A stretch of 41,592 nt of DNA from an uncultured Desulfocapsa sp. (GTDB taxonomy: Bacteria; Desulfobacterota; Desulfobulbia; Desulfobulbales; Desulfocapsaceae), in assembly GCA_947311475.1 (NCBI GenBank), contig CAMZLK010000057.1, forward strand, positions 1 to 41,592, given 5' to 3'. Shown here piece by piece: positions 1 to 7,904 of the stretch. Position 1 is the first letter of the stretch; every line of letters starts with the position of its first letter. Below the pieces are notes generated by a model. It was not told where the DNA came from. It did no database searches and was given only the letters and a program-made list of their open reading frames with translations. The position numbers and the translations under genes are program-made.

Positions 1-266
1 AAATCCATGCCTTATCGATTATAAGCAAGCGAGGATGTTAAAAAAAAGGTATAAGACTGGTTAACATTTGATGGACTCGTAAAAACTCTTCATATTCGAG
101 GCACGGAAATTTCTTATCTTTTCGGCGTACTAGGGTACGTTGAAAAGATAAGAAATTTGCAGTAACGAAGAAGATGAAGAGTTTTTACGAGTCCATCAAA
201 TGTTAACCAGTCTTATACCTTTTTTTTAACATCCTCGCTTGCTTATAATCGATAAGGCATGGATTT
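1..266. repeat. Long perfect palindrome at the window edge
   Basis: Bases 1-93 are the exact reverse complement of 174-266. The 80-base centre contains a second perfect inverted repeat, a 17-base stem reading AAATTTCTTATCTTTTC and its complement, around a GTAC-TAGG-GTAC tip. The whole stretch could fold into one extended hairpin. The inner part (70-197) is a member of the dispersed repeat family seen elsewhere in the window, but the outer 69 bases of each arm do not recur. The left arm may continue beyond the window. It may be a real inverted duplication around a mobile hairpin element, or an assembly fold-back at a contig end; the sequence alone cannot decide. Confidence 0.9.
70..197. repeat. 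MITE/REP-like hairpin repeat, full copy 1
   Basis: This 128-base element has inverted ends (gatggactcgtaaaaactc and its complement, ending in gagtttttacgagtccatc) around an inner stem of AAATTTCTTATCTTTTC. Near-identical copies lie at 1450-1575 and 25393-25519, a divergent full-length one at 1242-1395, and fragments at 11361-11390 and 30583-30613. It carries no reading frame, so if it moves it must be mobilised in trans. All copies are intergenic. Confidence 0.85.
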
Positions 267-357
267 TCGGCACTGCTATTTGAGCTCTTCCCTTGTCAGA
301 TAATGAGAATTAAGGTAAGAAGAAACAGGAAAATTATTAGAACCAAAGGAGAATAGA

Positions 358-1172
358 ATGAGCAGTAAAGGAATTGAAGACATAAGCGATGAGAGGGAAG
401 GGGAGCACTCGTTTGAGTCCCAGGCTCTCACTGATCATTTACGTGAACTCCGTTCTTGCCTCATTAAATCTTTTCTTGCCGTCATTATCGGATTTGCAGG
501 CTCCTACAGTTTTATTAAACCCATCGGTACCTGGTTTTTTAAACCTTTGACAGGGGTTTTACCCGAATCCAGTTCTCTCATTTTCACATCTTATCAGGAA
601 GGATTTTTTTTTATCTAAAGCTCGCACTTGTCTGTGGTCTTCTCTTTGCAATCCCTGTTATCTTTTATCAAATATGGCGTTTTGTCGCACCCGGTTTATA
701 CAAACATGAACAAAGGGTGCTTCTTCCCTTTACCTTTCTTTCCACGATCTGCTTTTTAGGCGGTGCAGCGTTTGGGTATTTTGTTGTTTTTCCACCCGCC
801 TTTAAGTTCCTTGTTGGATATTCAAATGAGTTTTTGACCTCTATGCCCGCAGTAAGTGAATACTTTTCACTGGCTTTAAGGCTTTTAATTGCCTTTGGCG
901 TGATTTTTGAAATGCCCATTTTTATGGTGTTTCTTGCGAAGATGGGGATCGTGACGGTTTCATTTTTGAATAAAAACCGTAAGTATGCAATTCTTATAAA
1001 TTTTATTATTGCAGCAATTCTCACTCCCACGCCCGATGTGGTAAATCAAATGATGATGGGGATTCCTCTGCTCATTCTGTATGAGATTAGTGTGGTTGCA
1101 GTTTATTTTTTTGGGAAAAAGACTTTTATTGGTTTCAATGAAGAGGATAACCCTGATCCAGATTCGGAATGA
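358..1172 (+). pseudogene. tatC: Twin-arginine translocase subunit TatC, frameshifted
   Basis: TatC is the multi-spanning receptor of the Tat system, which exports folded, often cofactor-bearing proteins. The first frame (358-618) gives the N-terminus with a DHLRELR motif and ends at TAA after SYQEGFFFI. The second frame continues the family sequence without loss (YLKLALVCG, then FYQIWRFVAPGLYKHE, FLGGAAFGYFVVFP and FEMPIF). The break is in a run of nine T (604-612). Ten T would restore a protein of about 271 residues, the normal length, with every conserved segment intact. AAAGGAG lies 8 bases before the ATG. The lesion is therefore recent, a sequencing or assembly error, or is bypassed by transcriptional slippage. 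The HmcB precursor in this window has a Tat signal, so a working TatC is expected. Confidence 0.85.
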
Positions 1173-1179
1173 CTTGAAA

Positions 1180-1196
1180 ATAAGGAATATCCTTAT
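1180..1196 (+). terminator. Short hairpin after tatC, weak terminator candidate
   Basis: A perfect 7-base stem (ATAAGGA, loop ATA, TCCTTAT) begins 7 bases after the tatC stop. It has no T tract, and a second 7-base stem (TTTATAC at 1214-1220, GTATAAA at 1231-1237) follows. Either may mark the transcript 3' end, but neither is a standard intrinsic terminator. Confidence 0.25.
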
Positions 1197-1241
1197 ATAA
1201 GTCGTTTCTGGATTTTATACTTTTAATACAGTATAAAGAAT

Positions 1242-1395
1242 GATGGCGTCGTAAAAACTCTTCATCTGCTTCGTTGCTGCATTTTTTGATTAATTACGAC
1301 GTACCTTAGTACGCCGAAATCAATCAAAAAATAAGCTCCTCGCATCTGAAGTTTTTACTTAGCCATCTCTCAAGTGACCTTTTTACGAGTCCATC
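1242..1395. repeat. MITE/REP-like hairpin repeat, divergent copy
   Basis: The ends match the family (gatggcgtcgtaaaaactc on the left, tttttacgagtccatc on the right). The centre is different: an inner stem TTTTTTGATT with its complement around a GTAC-containing tip replaces the usual centre. It suggests a second subfamily sharing termini, or a copy patched by recombination. Confidence 0.75.
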
Positions 1396-1449
1396 AGGAA
1401 TGAGTGAAAATAATTAATAATGATAAACTCGTAAAAAGGTCAAAAACAA

Positions 1450-1575
1450 GATGGGCTTGGGAAAAACTTCATATTCGAGGCACGGAAATTTCTTATCTTT
1501 TCGGCGTACTAGGGTACGTTGAAAAGATAAGAAATTTGCAGTAACGAAGAAGATGAAGAGTTTTTACGAGTCCAT
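1450..1575. repeat. MITE/REP-like hairpin repeat, full copy 2
   Basis: From attcgaggcacgg to the right terminus gagtttttacgagtccat it is essentially identical to copy 1, including the inner 17-base stem and GTAC tip. The left end is degenerate (gatgggcttgggaaaaac). It ends 32 bases before the ATG of the downstream ATPase gene, so it lies in or next to that gene's promoter or leader. A further repeat-like fragment (aactcgtaaaaaggtc) precedes it at about 1426. Confidence 0.85.
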
Positions 1576-1607
1576 TAATTTTTATATATTGTTATCAGGA
1601 GGATGTT

Positions 1608-2579
1608 ATGTCTAGTTCATGTGGAAGTGGTTCTTGCGGAAGTGGTGGAAATACTCAGGAAGCTCAGCAGGCCCAAATGGCACAGCAGGATAATGCCATT
1701 ACCCGGTCTCTTGGGAAAATAAAAAATAAAATTCTGGTGATGAGCGGAAAGGGTGGAGTTGGTAAATCAACTGTTTCTGTCAATCTCGCGCTGGGACTTG
1801 CTGCCAAGGGACACAAGGTGGGTCTTATGGATGTGGATCTGCATGGCCCTGATGTTATCCGTATGCTCAATCTGAAAGGTAATCTCGAAGCACCTAAGAA
1901 CCCAAATGATCTGGTTGCACCCCTTCAGTACAATGAAAACCTAAAAGTTGTTTCCCTTGAATATATGATGAAAGATCGGGATGAAGCCATTATCTGGCGC
2001 GGCCCTCTTAAAATTCAGGCCATCCGTCAATTTGTTGCGGATATGGATTGGGGAGATCTTGATTATCTGATTGTTGATGCCCCTCCAGGCACTGGCGATG
2101 AGCCTCTTTCCGTTGCTCAGACCATTCCGCTTGTTAAGGCGATCGTTGTGACTACTCCTCAGAAAGTTGCCCTTGCGGATGTGCGTAAGTCCCTGAATTT
2201 TTGTAAGACAGTGGAAATGGAGGTTGTGGGTATTGTAGAGAATATGTCAGGTTTTGTCTGTCCTGAATGTAATACCACTGTGGACATTTTCAAGACTGGT
2301 GGTGGAGAAGAGTTGTCCCGTGAGTTTGATCTTCCTTTCCTTGGCGCTGTTCCCATGGATCCAAAGGTTGTGATTGCCGGCGATGATGGTGTGCCATACC
2401 TCTCATCTGATGCCAAAAGTCCTGCAACTGAGGCCTTTGCCAAAATTGTAGATGCTGTAGAACTTCGCCTGCCAGCTGTTTTCGCTCCTCCAACACTGAA
2501 TATGGCAACTGCTGATTCCGGTTCTTCCGACTGTGGTTGTGGTGGTGGCGGGTGTGATCCTGACAAGTGCGATTGCTGA
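1608..2579 (+). CDS. Mrp/NBP35-family Fe-S cluster carrier ATPase
   Basis: This 323-residue P-loop ATPase belongs to the Mrp/NBP35 (ApbC) family, which binds and transfers [4Fe-4S] clusters to apoproteins in the cytoplasm. The deviant Walker A motif GKGGVGKST is at residues 47-55, DVDLHGPD near 75-82 and DAPPGTGDEP near 158. The CPEC pair (C218, C221) is the usual bridging-cluster site of the dimer. Both ends are unusually Cys/Gly-rich: the N-terminus has C5 and C10 in an SSCGSGSCGSGG stretch, and the C-terminus ends in CGCGGGGC-DPDKCDC. Extra cysteine-rich ends are common in sulfate-reducer homologues, but their role is unclear. AGGAGG at 1598-1603 sits five bases before the ATG. The many Fe-S proteins encoded nearby make a maturation role sensible. 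Confidence 0.9.
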   Translation: MSSSCGSGSCGSGGNTQEAQQAQMAQQDNAITRSLGKIKNKILVMSGKGGVGKSTVSVNLALGLAAKGHKVGLMDVDLHGPDVIRMLNLKGNLEAPKNPNDLVAPLQYNENLKVVSLEYMMKDRDEAIIWRGPLKIQAIRQFVADMDWGDLDYLIVDAPPGTGDEPLSVAQTIPLVKAIVVTTPQKVALADVRKSLNFCKTVEMEVVGIVENMSGFVCPECNTTVDIFKTGGGEELSREFDLPFLGAVPMDPKVVIAGDDGVPYLSSDAKSPATEAFAKIVDAVELRLPAVFAPPTLNMATADSGSSDCGCGGGGCDPDKCDC

Positions 2580-2597
2580 TCTTGTAAAAGATTTTTT
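2579..2597 (+). terminator. Possible weak intrinsic terminator after the ATPase gene
   Basis: An AT-rich 5-base stem (ATCTT, loop GTAA, AAGAT) runs directly into a TTTTTT tract at the end of the coding region. The stem is short and has little GC, so termination would be inefficient at best. Confidence 0.25.
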
Positions 2598-2704
2598 GTA
2601 CCTCATTTGTGTACGTTCCACCTTCTCCTGTAATATTGAGATTGTTATGGGACGCTCGAACGGACACAAGTGAGGCTCTATTAACCTTTTATCCTTATAA
2701 TTGT

Positions 2705-3334
2705 ATGTTCTTAAAACAAATTACTGTTGGATCGATGGGAGTATGTTGTTATATCGCTGGCTGCTCCAAAACTTCCCTTTGTGCTGTAATTGATCCCGGC
2801 GGGGATGAGGATAAGATTCTGCAGGAAGTAAAAGATGCCGGGCTTACCATTGACAGCATCATTGCCACCCATGGTCATCCCGATCATGTTTGTGGAAATA
2901 GAATAATAAAAGAGGCCAGTGGTGCAGATATAATTATGCATGAAGCTGACGCCGAATTTTTTGCAAAACCTGAAGTGCAAAACTATTTTTCAATGCTTGG
3001 TCTTGAAGCTTCACCTCCCATTGATCGTACCGTTCAAGATGGAGATATCATTCGTGTTGGCGAAGAAGAGTTACTTGTTGTTCACACTCCGGGGCATACT
3101 CCAGGTGGCATGTGTTTATACTGTGCGCCCGATCTTATCACTGGAGATTCCCTGTTTGTTGGCGGGATCGGTAGAACTGACTTCCCAGGTGGATCCCACG
3201 ATGAACTGATCACCGCCATTAAGGAAAGACTTCTGACCCTACCACCTGAGACTGTTGTCTGGCCAGGTCATGGCTATGGCGGTAGTCGGTCGACCATTGA
3301 AGAAGAGGCTGCTTCAAACCCCTATCTTATGTAA
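2705..3334 (+). CDS. Metallo-beta-lactamase-fold hydrolase, glyoxalase II-like
   Basis: This roughly 209-residue cytoplasmic protein has the full metal-binding set of the glyoxalase II/YcbL branch. The motif THGHPDH gives H56, H58, D60 and H61; HTPGHTPGG supplies a further histidine; GDSLFVGGIGRTDFPGG carries the bridging aspartate; and WPGHG is the C-terminal histidine motif. The likely reaction is hydrolysis of a thioester such as S-lactoylglutathione or a related thiol adduct. Persulfide dioxygenases share this fold, so substrate cannot be read from sequence. An in-frame start exists at 2609, but the 32 residues it adds lack family resemblance, so ATG 2705 was chosen; no strong ribosome-binding site is visible at either. 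It lies between the Fe-S carrier gene and selB on the same strand. Confidence 0.85.
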   Translation: MFLKQITVGSMGVCCYIAGCSKTSLCAVIDPGGDEDKILQEVKDAGLTIDSIIATHGHPDHVCGNRIIKEASGADIIMHEADAEFFAKPEVQNYFSMLGLEASPPIDRTVQDGDIIRVGEEELLVVHTPGHTPGGMCLYCAPDLITGDSLFVGGIGRTDFPGGSHDELITAIKERLLTLPPETVVWPGHGYGGSRSTIEEEAASNPYLM

Positions 3335-3358
3335 CCTTTTAAGTATCCCTGATGTTCT

Positions 3359-5290
3359 ATGCGTGAAATTGTCCTAGGCACAGCCGGTCATGTTGATCAT
3401 GGTAAAACAAGCTTTATCCGTGCGCTTACCGGTATTGAAACCGACAGGCTCAAAGAGGAAAAGAAGCGCGGTATTACCATTGAGCTGGGTTTTGCCTATC
3501 TGGATCTTCCCTGCGGCCATCGCCTTGGGATTGTTGATGTGCCGGGGCATGAGAAGTTTGTAAAAAACATGGTGGCTGGTGTCACAGGTATGGATCTAGT
3601 CGCTTTTATTATTGCGGCCGATGAGGGAATCATGCCGCAGACCGAGGAACATTTCGAGATTTGCCGTCTGCTTGGAGTAAAGCAGGGGATCATAATCATC
3701 ACAAAAAAAGACATGGTGGATGAAGAGTGGCTGGAAATGGTCACTGAAGAGGTGCGTGATTATTGTGAAGGCAGTTTTCTTGAAGAAGCACCCCTTGTTC
3801 ATGTTTCATCAATCAGTGGCGAGGGGATTGATGAAGTACGTGATCTCCTCGATTCTTTTGTTTCTGCCCAACAATTCAATGAAGTGCATGGCCCTTTTCG
3901 GCTTCCTGTTGATCGTATTTTTGCCATAAAGGGTTTTGGCTCTGTTATCACTGGTACGTCCATGTCCGGTCGAGTGGGAATAGGGGATGAGCTCTGTTTT
4001 TATCCAAAAGAAATGGTTGCCAGGGTTCGTGGTATTCAGGTGCATTCTTCTGATGTTGAAACTGTTGAGGCCGGGCATCGAACCGCTATTAACCTGCAAG
4101 GTGTTGATACTGCAGCGATATCTCGGGGTATGGTTGCAGGGACACCTGGCACCTTACAACCTGGATACATGCTTGATTGTGACTTTCTTTATCTGGCATC
4201 CAATAAAAAAGCACTTAAACACCGCGCCAGGGTTCGGGTACATTTAGGGACTGCTGAGATCATGGGCAGGGTCTCTTTGCTTGATCGGGACCTCCTGCAA
4301 CCGGGTGATACAGCAGGAATTCAAATCCTCCTTGAAGAAGCTGTTGCGGTGTGGCCTGGCGATCGTTACGTGGTACGGTCCTATTCTCCTGTTGCCACCA
4401 TTGGCGGTGGTGAAATTCTTGGCAATATGCCGCCGCGAAAACGAAAAAGGGCAAACGAGAGTGATCGACAGGATAATCTAAACAGTTTTGAAATTCTGCT
4501 TGGTGCCAGTGTGGAAGACAAAATTCTCCTATTCTTGCGGGAACGTGGCACCCTTGGGCTCACTCTTGATGAGCTGGCTGTGCGGCTTGGAACATTTGGC
4601 AGGCAATTGAAAAAAATAATTTCCGCACCACTTTCTTCTAGAAAGATTGTTGTCGTGGATTCCAAAACACAACGCTATCTTACGAAGAATGTGAGTGATG
4701 GGGTTGAGCAATTACTGCTTGCTGACCTTGAAAAGTATCATAGTGGAAATCCACTCCAGATTGGACTGTCCAAAGAAGAATTACGTTCGGGGCTGGGCAG
4801 AAATATAGATCAAAAGGTGTTTCACTTCTGTCTCTCAGAACTAATGAAAAAAAAGCTGGTTGTTCAGGAAGACTCGGCCGTGCGTCTGGCAACTCATGAG
4901 GTAGCGCTTCAGGCAGATGAGAAAAAACTCCAGAAAGATCTTGAGTCCTGGTACCGTGATAAAGGCTTGAGGACCCCAACCATACGGGAATCCATGGAGC
5001 GGTTCGCTGATTACCCTGAATCTTTGGTGAAGGAAGTTTTTGCCCTTCTCCTGCGTGAGGAAAAATTGGTGAAGGTGAGCGAGAGTCTCTACTATGACGT
5101 CACTGCCATTGCAGATTTACAGGAAAAGGTCACAGCCTTCATCGTAAAAGAAGGCGAGATTGATGCGCCACGGTTCAAAAATCTCACAGGGTTGACAAGG
5201 AAATTTTCCATCCCTCTTCTTGAGTATTTTGATCGTATAAAGCTGACCATTCGTGTGGGCGATATTCGTCTGTTAAGGAAACAGGCTTAA
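3359..5290 (+). CDS. selB: Selenocysteine-specific elongation factor SelB
   Basis: SelB is the GTPase that carries Sec-tRNA to UGA codons marked by a SECIS hairpin in the mRNA. The 643-residue protein has an EF-Tu-like N-terminus: AGHVDHGKT at 9-17, RGIT at 37-40, DVPGH at 60-64 and TKKD at 115-118. Beta-barrel domains follow, then about 270 C-terminal residues that match the winged-helix SECIS-binding region in length and composition. Full length matches bacterial SelB. ATG 3359 is 24 bases after the preceding stop. selA, selD and tRNA-Sec are not in the window. Its presence supports reading the in-frame UGA codons of hdrA and flxD as selenocysteine. Confidence 0.95.
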   Translation: MREIVLGTAGHVDHGKTSFIRALTGIETDRLKEEKKRGITIELGFAYLDLPCGHRLGIVDVPGHEKFVKNMVAGVTGMDLVAFIIAADEGIMPQTEEHFEICRLLGVKQGIIIITKKDMVDEEWLEMVTEEVRDYCEGSFLEEAPLVHVSSISGEGIDEVRDLLDSFVSAQQFNEVHGPFRLPVDRIFAIKGFGSVITGTSMSGRVGIGDELCFYPKEMVARVRGIQVHSSDVETVEAGHRTAINLQGVDTAAISRGMVAGTPGTLQPGYMLDCDFLYLASNKKALKHRARVRVHLGTAEIMGRVSLLDRDLLQPGDTAGIQILLEEAVAVWPGDRYVVRSYSPVATIGGGEILGNMPPRKRKRANESDRQDNLNSFEILLGASVEDKILLFLRERGTLGLTLDELAVRLGTFGRQLKKIISAPLSSRKIVVVDSKTQRYLTKNVSDGVEQLLLADLEKYHSGNPLQIGLSKEELRSGLGRNIDQKVFHFCLSELMKKKLVVQEDSAVRLATHEVALQADEKKLQKDLESWYRDKGLRTPTIRESMERFADYPESLVKEVFALLLREEKLVKVSESLYYDVTAIADLQEKVTAFIVKEGEIDAPRFKNLTGLTRKFSIPLLEYFDRIKLTIRVGDIRLLRKQA

Positions 5291-5299
5291 GGGTTGTAT

Positions 5300-5926
5300 T
5301 TATTGTAAAAGATCTTGTAGCAAATTTTTAAAATGCTCAAGATCAACGGGAAGAATTTCTATTTCCACCTGAGTCAGATCATAGAATTCCATGATCAGTT
5401 CGTCACTTAATGGCTCCACACCCGTATCCAGAATCAAAATTTTATTATACCAGCCAAGGTTCAGACGGGCATCAGTCTCAGACCAGTGACCCTCCCGGAT
5501 GGATTGATTAATCATTTTGATCCATGCAGGAGTCATAATGGAAGTACGATTTTTTTGTAATTCGTTGGTGAGCTCTCTGCCTATCAGCATATCAATACAG
5601 TTTCTACCCTGGGGAATCTTCCCGCGGCAATCCTCAACCACCTCTTCCACATTACGTTTCCCCCTGCAATGTCTGCCAACCAGAAATCGTATATCATCCC
5701 CCGATTTTAAGGCCTGATCAACACCATTCTGCAACTCTTCATCCATTTTCAGAGGACTGTTATGAATGGTGTAGTGCATGTAATTGACTTGGGGGGAAAG
5801 GTTTAGCTCGCGTAGAACACTTTCAAGTTCTTTACTGAAAATGGGGCAGGCAATGAGGCATGTTGCTTTGTGTTTTATTGAAGTACCTGTTGAGGAGGGC
5901 TTGGTTGTATTGATTTGAATTTGCAT
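5300..5926 (-). CDS. DUF1638-like protein
   Basis: The protein of about 208 residues resembles the DUF1638 family. It starts with a short segment like LIACPIFSKELESVL, contains YMHYTIHNSP, and carries a cysteine-bearing RHCRGK followed by PQGRNCIDMLIGRE, which matches the family's conserved cysteine and 'DCI-LLG' block. Members are often found near corrinoid methyltransferases, but none is adjacent here and the biochemical role is unknown. The ATG at 5926 is used; an upstream GTG at 5965 would add 13 residues, and neither has a clear ribosome-binding site. It is convergent with selB, with only nine bases between the stops. Family assignment is from pattern memory, so moderate. Confidence 0.65.
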   Translation of the reverse strand: MQIQINTTKPSSTGTSIKHKATCLIACPIFSKELESVLRELNLSPQVNYMHYTIHNSPLKMDEELQNGVDQALKSGDDIRFLVGRHCRGKRNVEEVVEDCRGKIPQGRNCIDMLIGRELTNELQKNRTSIMTPAWIKMINQSIREGHWSETDARLNLGWYNKILILDTGVEPLSDELIMEFYDLTQVEIEILPVDLEHFKNLLQDLLQ

Positions 5927-6036
5927 ATTTAGGGGGTGATTATGGTGGTTGATCTTAAAAGACACTTGTAATTACCATCAACGTGTGCAGGAAACAAATC
6001 AATATTTTAGATGGGATTATGCAGTAAATTCGATTC

Positions 6037-7437
6037 TTAGTCCTTCAGCCATTGCAAAACTAATACATGGCTGGTTTTTTCTGTGACCCTGAAGGCATGA
6101 TCAATGCGCATTCCTGCCACGGCGACAGGTTTTTCATCGGAAGAAAGGAGGGGGTAATTGTGTCGTTCCGCGGCTGGTATTTTCTGGTCTGACAAAAACC
6201 GAGAGATCTTTTTTCGTCCGGGAGCACCGAGTGGATGGAAAAAATCTCCTGATTTTCGTTGCCGCAGAGTCAGGGGAAAAGTAATTTTCTCTGCGTCCAC
6301 GACTAAATAATCCTGTTTGTCCAACAGCGCAGAGGAAAAAACGAGTTTGTTCACAGATAGCGTATGGTTTAATGCGGAGACAGGATAGATTCCAGGGCAG
6401 GGGATAGTAACGGGAGAAAAGGTTTTGGTTGTGGGAAGAATACCCGGTCCCCGGTACCCCTTTTCGGTGGAAGGCCTGTGAAAAAGGATGCTGTCCTTGT
6501 CTTTTACTGCACGCAGCCCATCTGTGAGATGGATTTCTTTGTATTCTGTTGTTGCAGCAAGCTGTAGCAGACTCTGGATTTTCTTGAAAGATGGCTTTGA
6601 GTGTAGAGTGCAGCAGATGGTGTCAAGTATTCTTCGCTGGATGGCCACCGCTTGATCCTTGAAAAGAGGAAGGCTAAGTCTGATTGTTTCGGTTTCTTTT
6701 TGAAGAACTTTTGGAAGTACTTCTTCTGTTAAACCGGTAAGAAGAATGTCTTCATCATTCAACACCATGGCTGTCTGCAATAAGGTCTGCTGTATGGATG
6801 CATTATAATCACGCTCAAGGACTGGCAGCAACTCAAGTCGAATTTTATTGCGTAAGAAATTGGTGTCTAAATTAGAACTATCCTGACAGAATGGGATGTG
6901 TTGATCTTGCAGATATTGGACTAAACGCTCTTTCGTCTCATGAAGTAACGGACGGACAATACGTCCATGTCGAGTATTCATTCCGCTAAGCCCGGTACTG
7001 CCGCTCCCGCGAACAAGACGAAGGAGAATCTCTTCAGCCTGATCATTTGCGGTGTGTCCAACAGCAATGACTTCAGCCCTGTGTGTAAGGCGGATATTCT
7101 CAAGTGCCTGATAGCGCAGGTTTCGGGCAGCCTCTTCAAGAGAGCTGTTGTGTTTCTTTTGTTCACCTCGGACATCAACTCGTATCGTCTCAAAATCTGC
7201 ACCACAGATTGAAGCCTGTTGCCGGACCAGTCTTTTTTCATCTTCTGTTTCATTCGGTCGTAAGCCATGATCCACATAGACAGCAATCCGTTTGCTGGCA
7301 GGGAATAAAACAGAAAGAATATGCAGCAATGCCACGGAGTCAGCCCCTCCAGAGACACCAATAATAAAAGATGTCTTATCGGTGAATAACGAACTGGTCT
7401 TGATTGTTTTGTGAATGCGTTTCAGGAGTAGCTTCAT
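6037..7437 (-). CDS. tilS: tRNA(Ile)-lysidine synthase TilS
   Basis: TilS modifies the wobble cytidine of the CAU-anticodon tRNA-Ile to lysidine, changing both charging and codon reading from Met to Ile. The PP-loop ATP-pyrophosphatase motif SGGADS is at residues 29-34, followed by YVDHGLRP and GHTANDQAEEILLRL, which are diagnostic of TilS. The C-terminal part contains RQRKSGDFFHPLG and GRKKISRFLSDQKIP, the conserved TilS C-terminal domain. The 466 residues are within the usual range. The gene stands between the DUF1638 gene and a divergent Hpt gene, and appears to be its own unit. Essential in most bacteria. Confidence 0.95.
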   Translation of the reverse strand: MKLLLKRIHKTIKTSSLFTDKTSFIIGVSGGADSVALLHILSVLFPASKRIAVYVDHGLRPNETEDEKRLVRQQASICGADFETIRVDVRGEQKKHNSSLEEAARNLRYQALENIRLTHRAEVIAVGHTANDQAEEILLRLVRGSGSTGLSGMNTRHGRIVRPLLHETKERLVQYLQDQHIPFCQDSSNLDTNFLRNKIRLELLPVLERDYNASIQQTLLQTAMVLNDEDILLTGLTEEVLPKVLQKETETIRLSLPLFKDQAVAIQRRILDTICCTLHSKPSFKKIQSLLQLAATTEYKEIHLTDGLRAVKDKDSILFHRPSTEKGYRGPGILPTTKTFSPVTIPCPGIYPVSALNHTLSVNKLVFSSALLDKQDYLVVDAEKITFPLTLRQRKSGDFFHPLGAPGRKKISRFLSDQKIPAAERHNYPLLSSDEKPVAVAGMRIDHAFRVTEKTSHVLVLQWLKD

Positions 7438-7574
7438 TATACGATTATGGCATGCATGGATTTGAGGTGGTATTAGTGTGAAAAATTTATTATTCTTGAT
7501 CGTATAGCATGGAATGAGATCTTCTCACACGTGTAAAATGTACCATTGAACTACCTGTCACCCGAGTAAGCCCC

Positions 7575-7904
7575 ATGGCCCAATCAACAATATTAAATCA
7601 AATATCAAAATACCTCTGTGACCATTATAAGCTCTCTGCTGAGGAGGTCGAATCAATGTTGCCGACGTTTCTGACGACGCTGCAGAGTCATATTCTTGAT
7701 TTGGAAAATAGTTTGGATGCATTTGAAACGCTGTCTCTTGCCAAGGCTGGGCATAAGCTGAAAGGAGCTTTACTAAACCTTGGCCTTGATGACAGTGCTG
7801 CAATCGCCAAACGCATAGAACTAGAGGGCGCGGCGGACAATCAGGCGGTGGATTATGCCGAACTTGTGGGGCAGCTTAAAGAGCAGTTAAAAGAAATTTT
7901 ATAG
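7575..7904 (+). CDS. Stand-alone Hpt phosphotransfer domain protein
   Basis: The 109-residue helical protein has the histidine phosphotransfer signature AGHKLKGALLNLGL, with H60 as the candidate phosphorylated residue and K63-G64 following as in the family. Such proteins shuttle phosphate between a hybrid kinase and a response regulator. No histidine kinase or regulator is adjacent, so the partner is unknown; the only receiver domain in the window is the one fused to the potassium channel at 35475-36851. The ATG at 7575 has no obvious ribosome-binding site. The 3' end overlaps the convergent mpl gene by six bases. Confidence 0.8.
   Translation: MAQSTILNQISKYLCDHYKLSAEEVESMLPTFLTTLQSHILDLENSLDAFETLSLAKAGHKLKGALLNLGLDDSAAIAKRIELEGAADNQAVDYAELVGQLKEQLKEIL

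Noticed and set aside
1..266. Palindrome as a replication origin or phage telomere
   Set aside because: It contains a known dispersed repeat at its centre and no DnaA-box cluster or associated resolvase gene; repeat or assembly explanations are simpler.
668..1030. 120-codon frame on the minus strand opposite tatC
   Set aside because: Antisense to clear TatC sequence; its translation has no family resemblance or suitable start context.
1242..1575. Repeats near tatC as a CRISPR array
   Set aside because: The repeats are long hairpins at irregular spacing, with no short direct repeats separated by unique spacers and no cas genes.
2159..2566. 135-codon minus-strand frame opposite the Mrp-type ATPase
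   Set aside because: Shadow of the conserved ATPase; low-complexity Pro/Ser composition.
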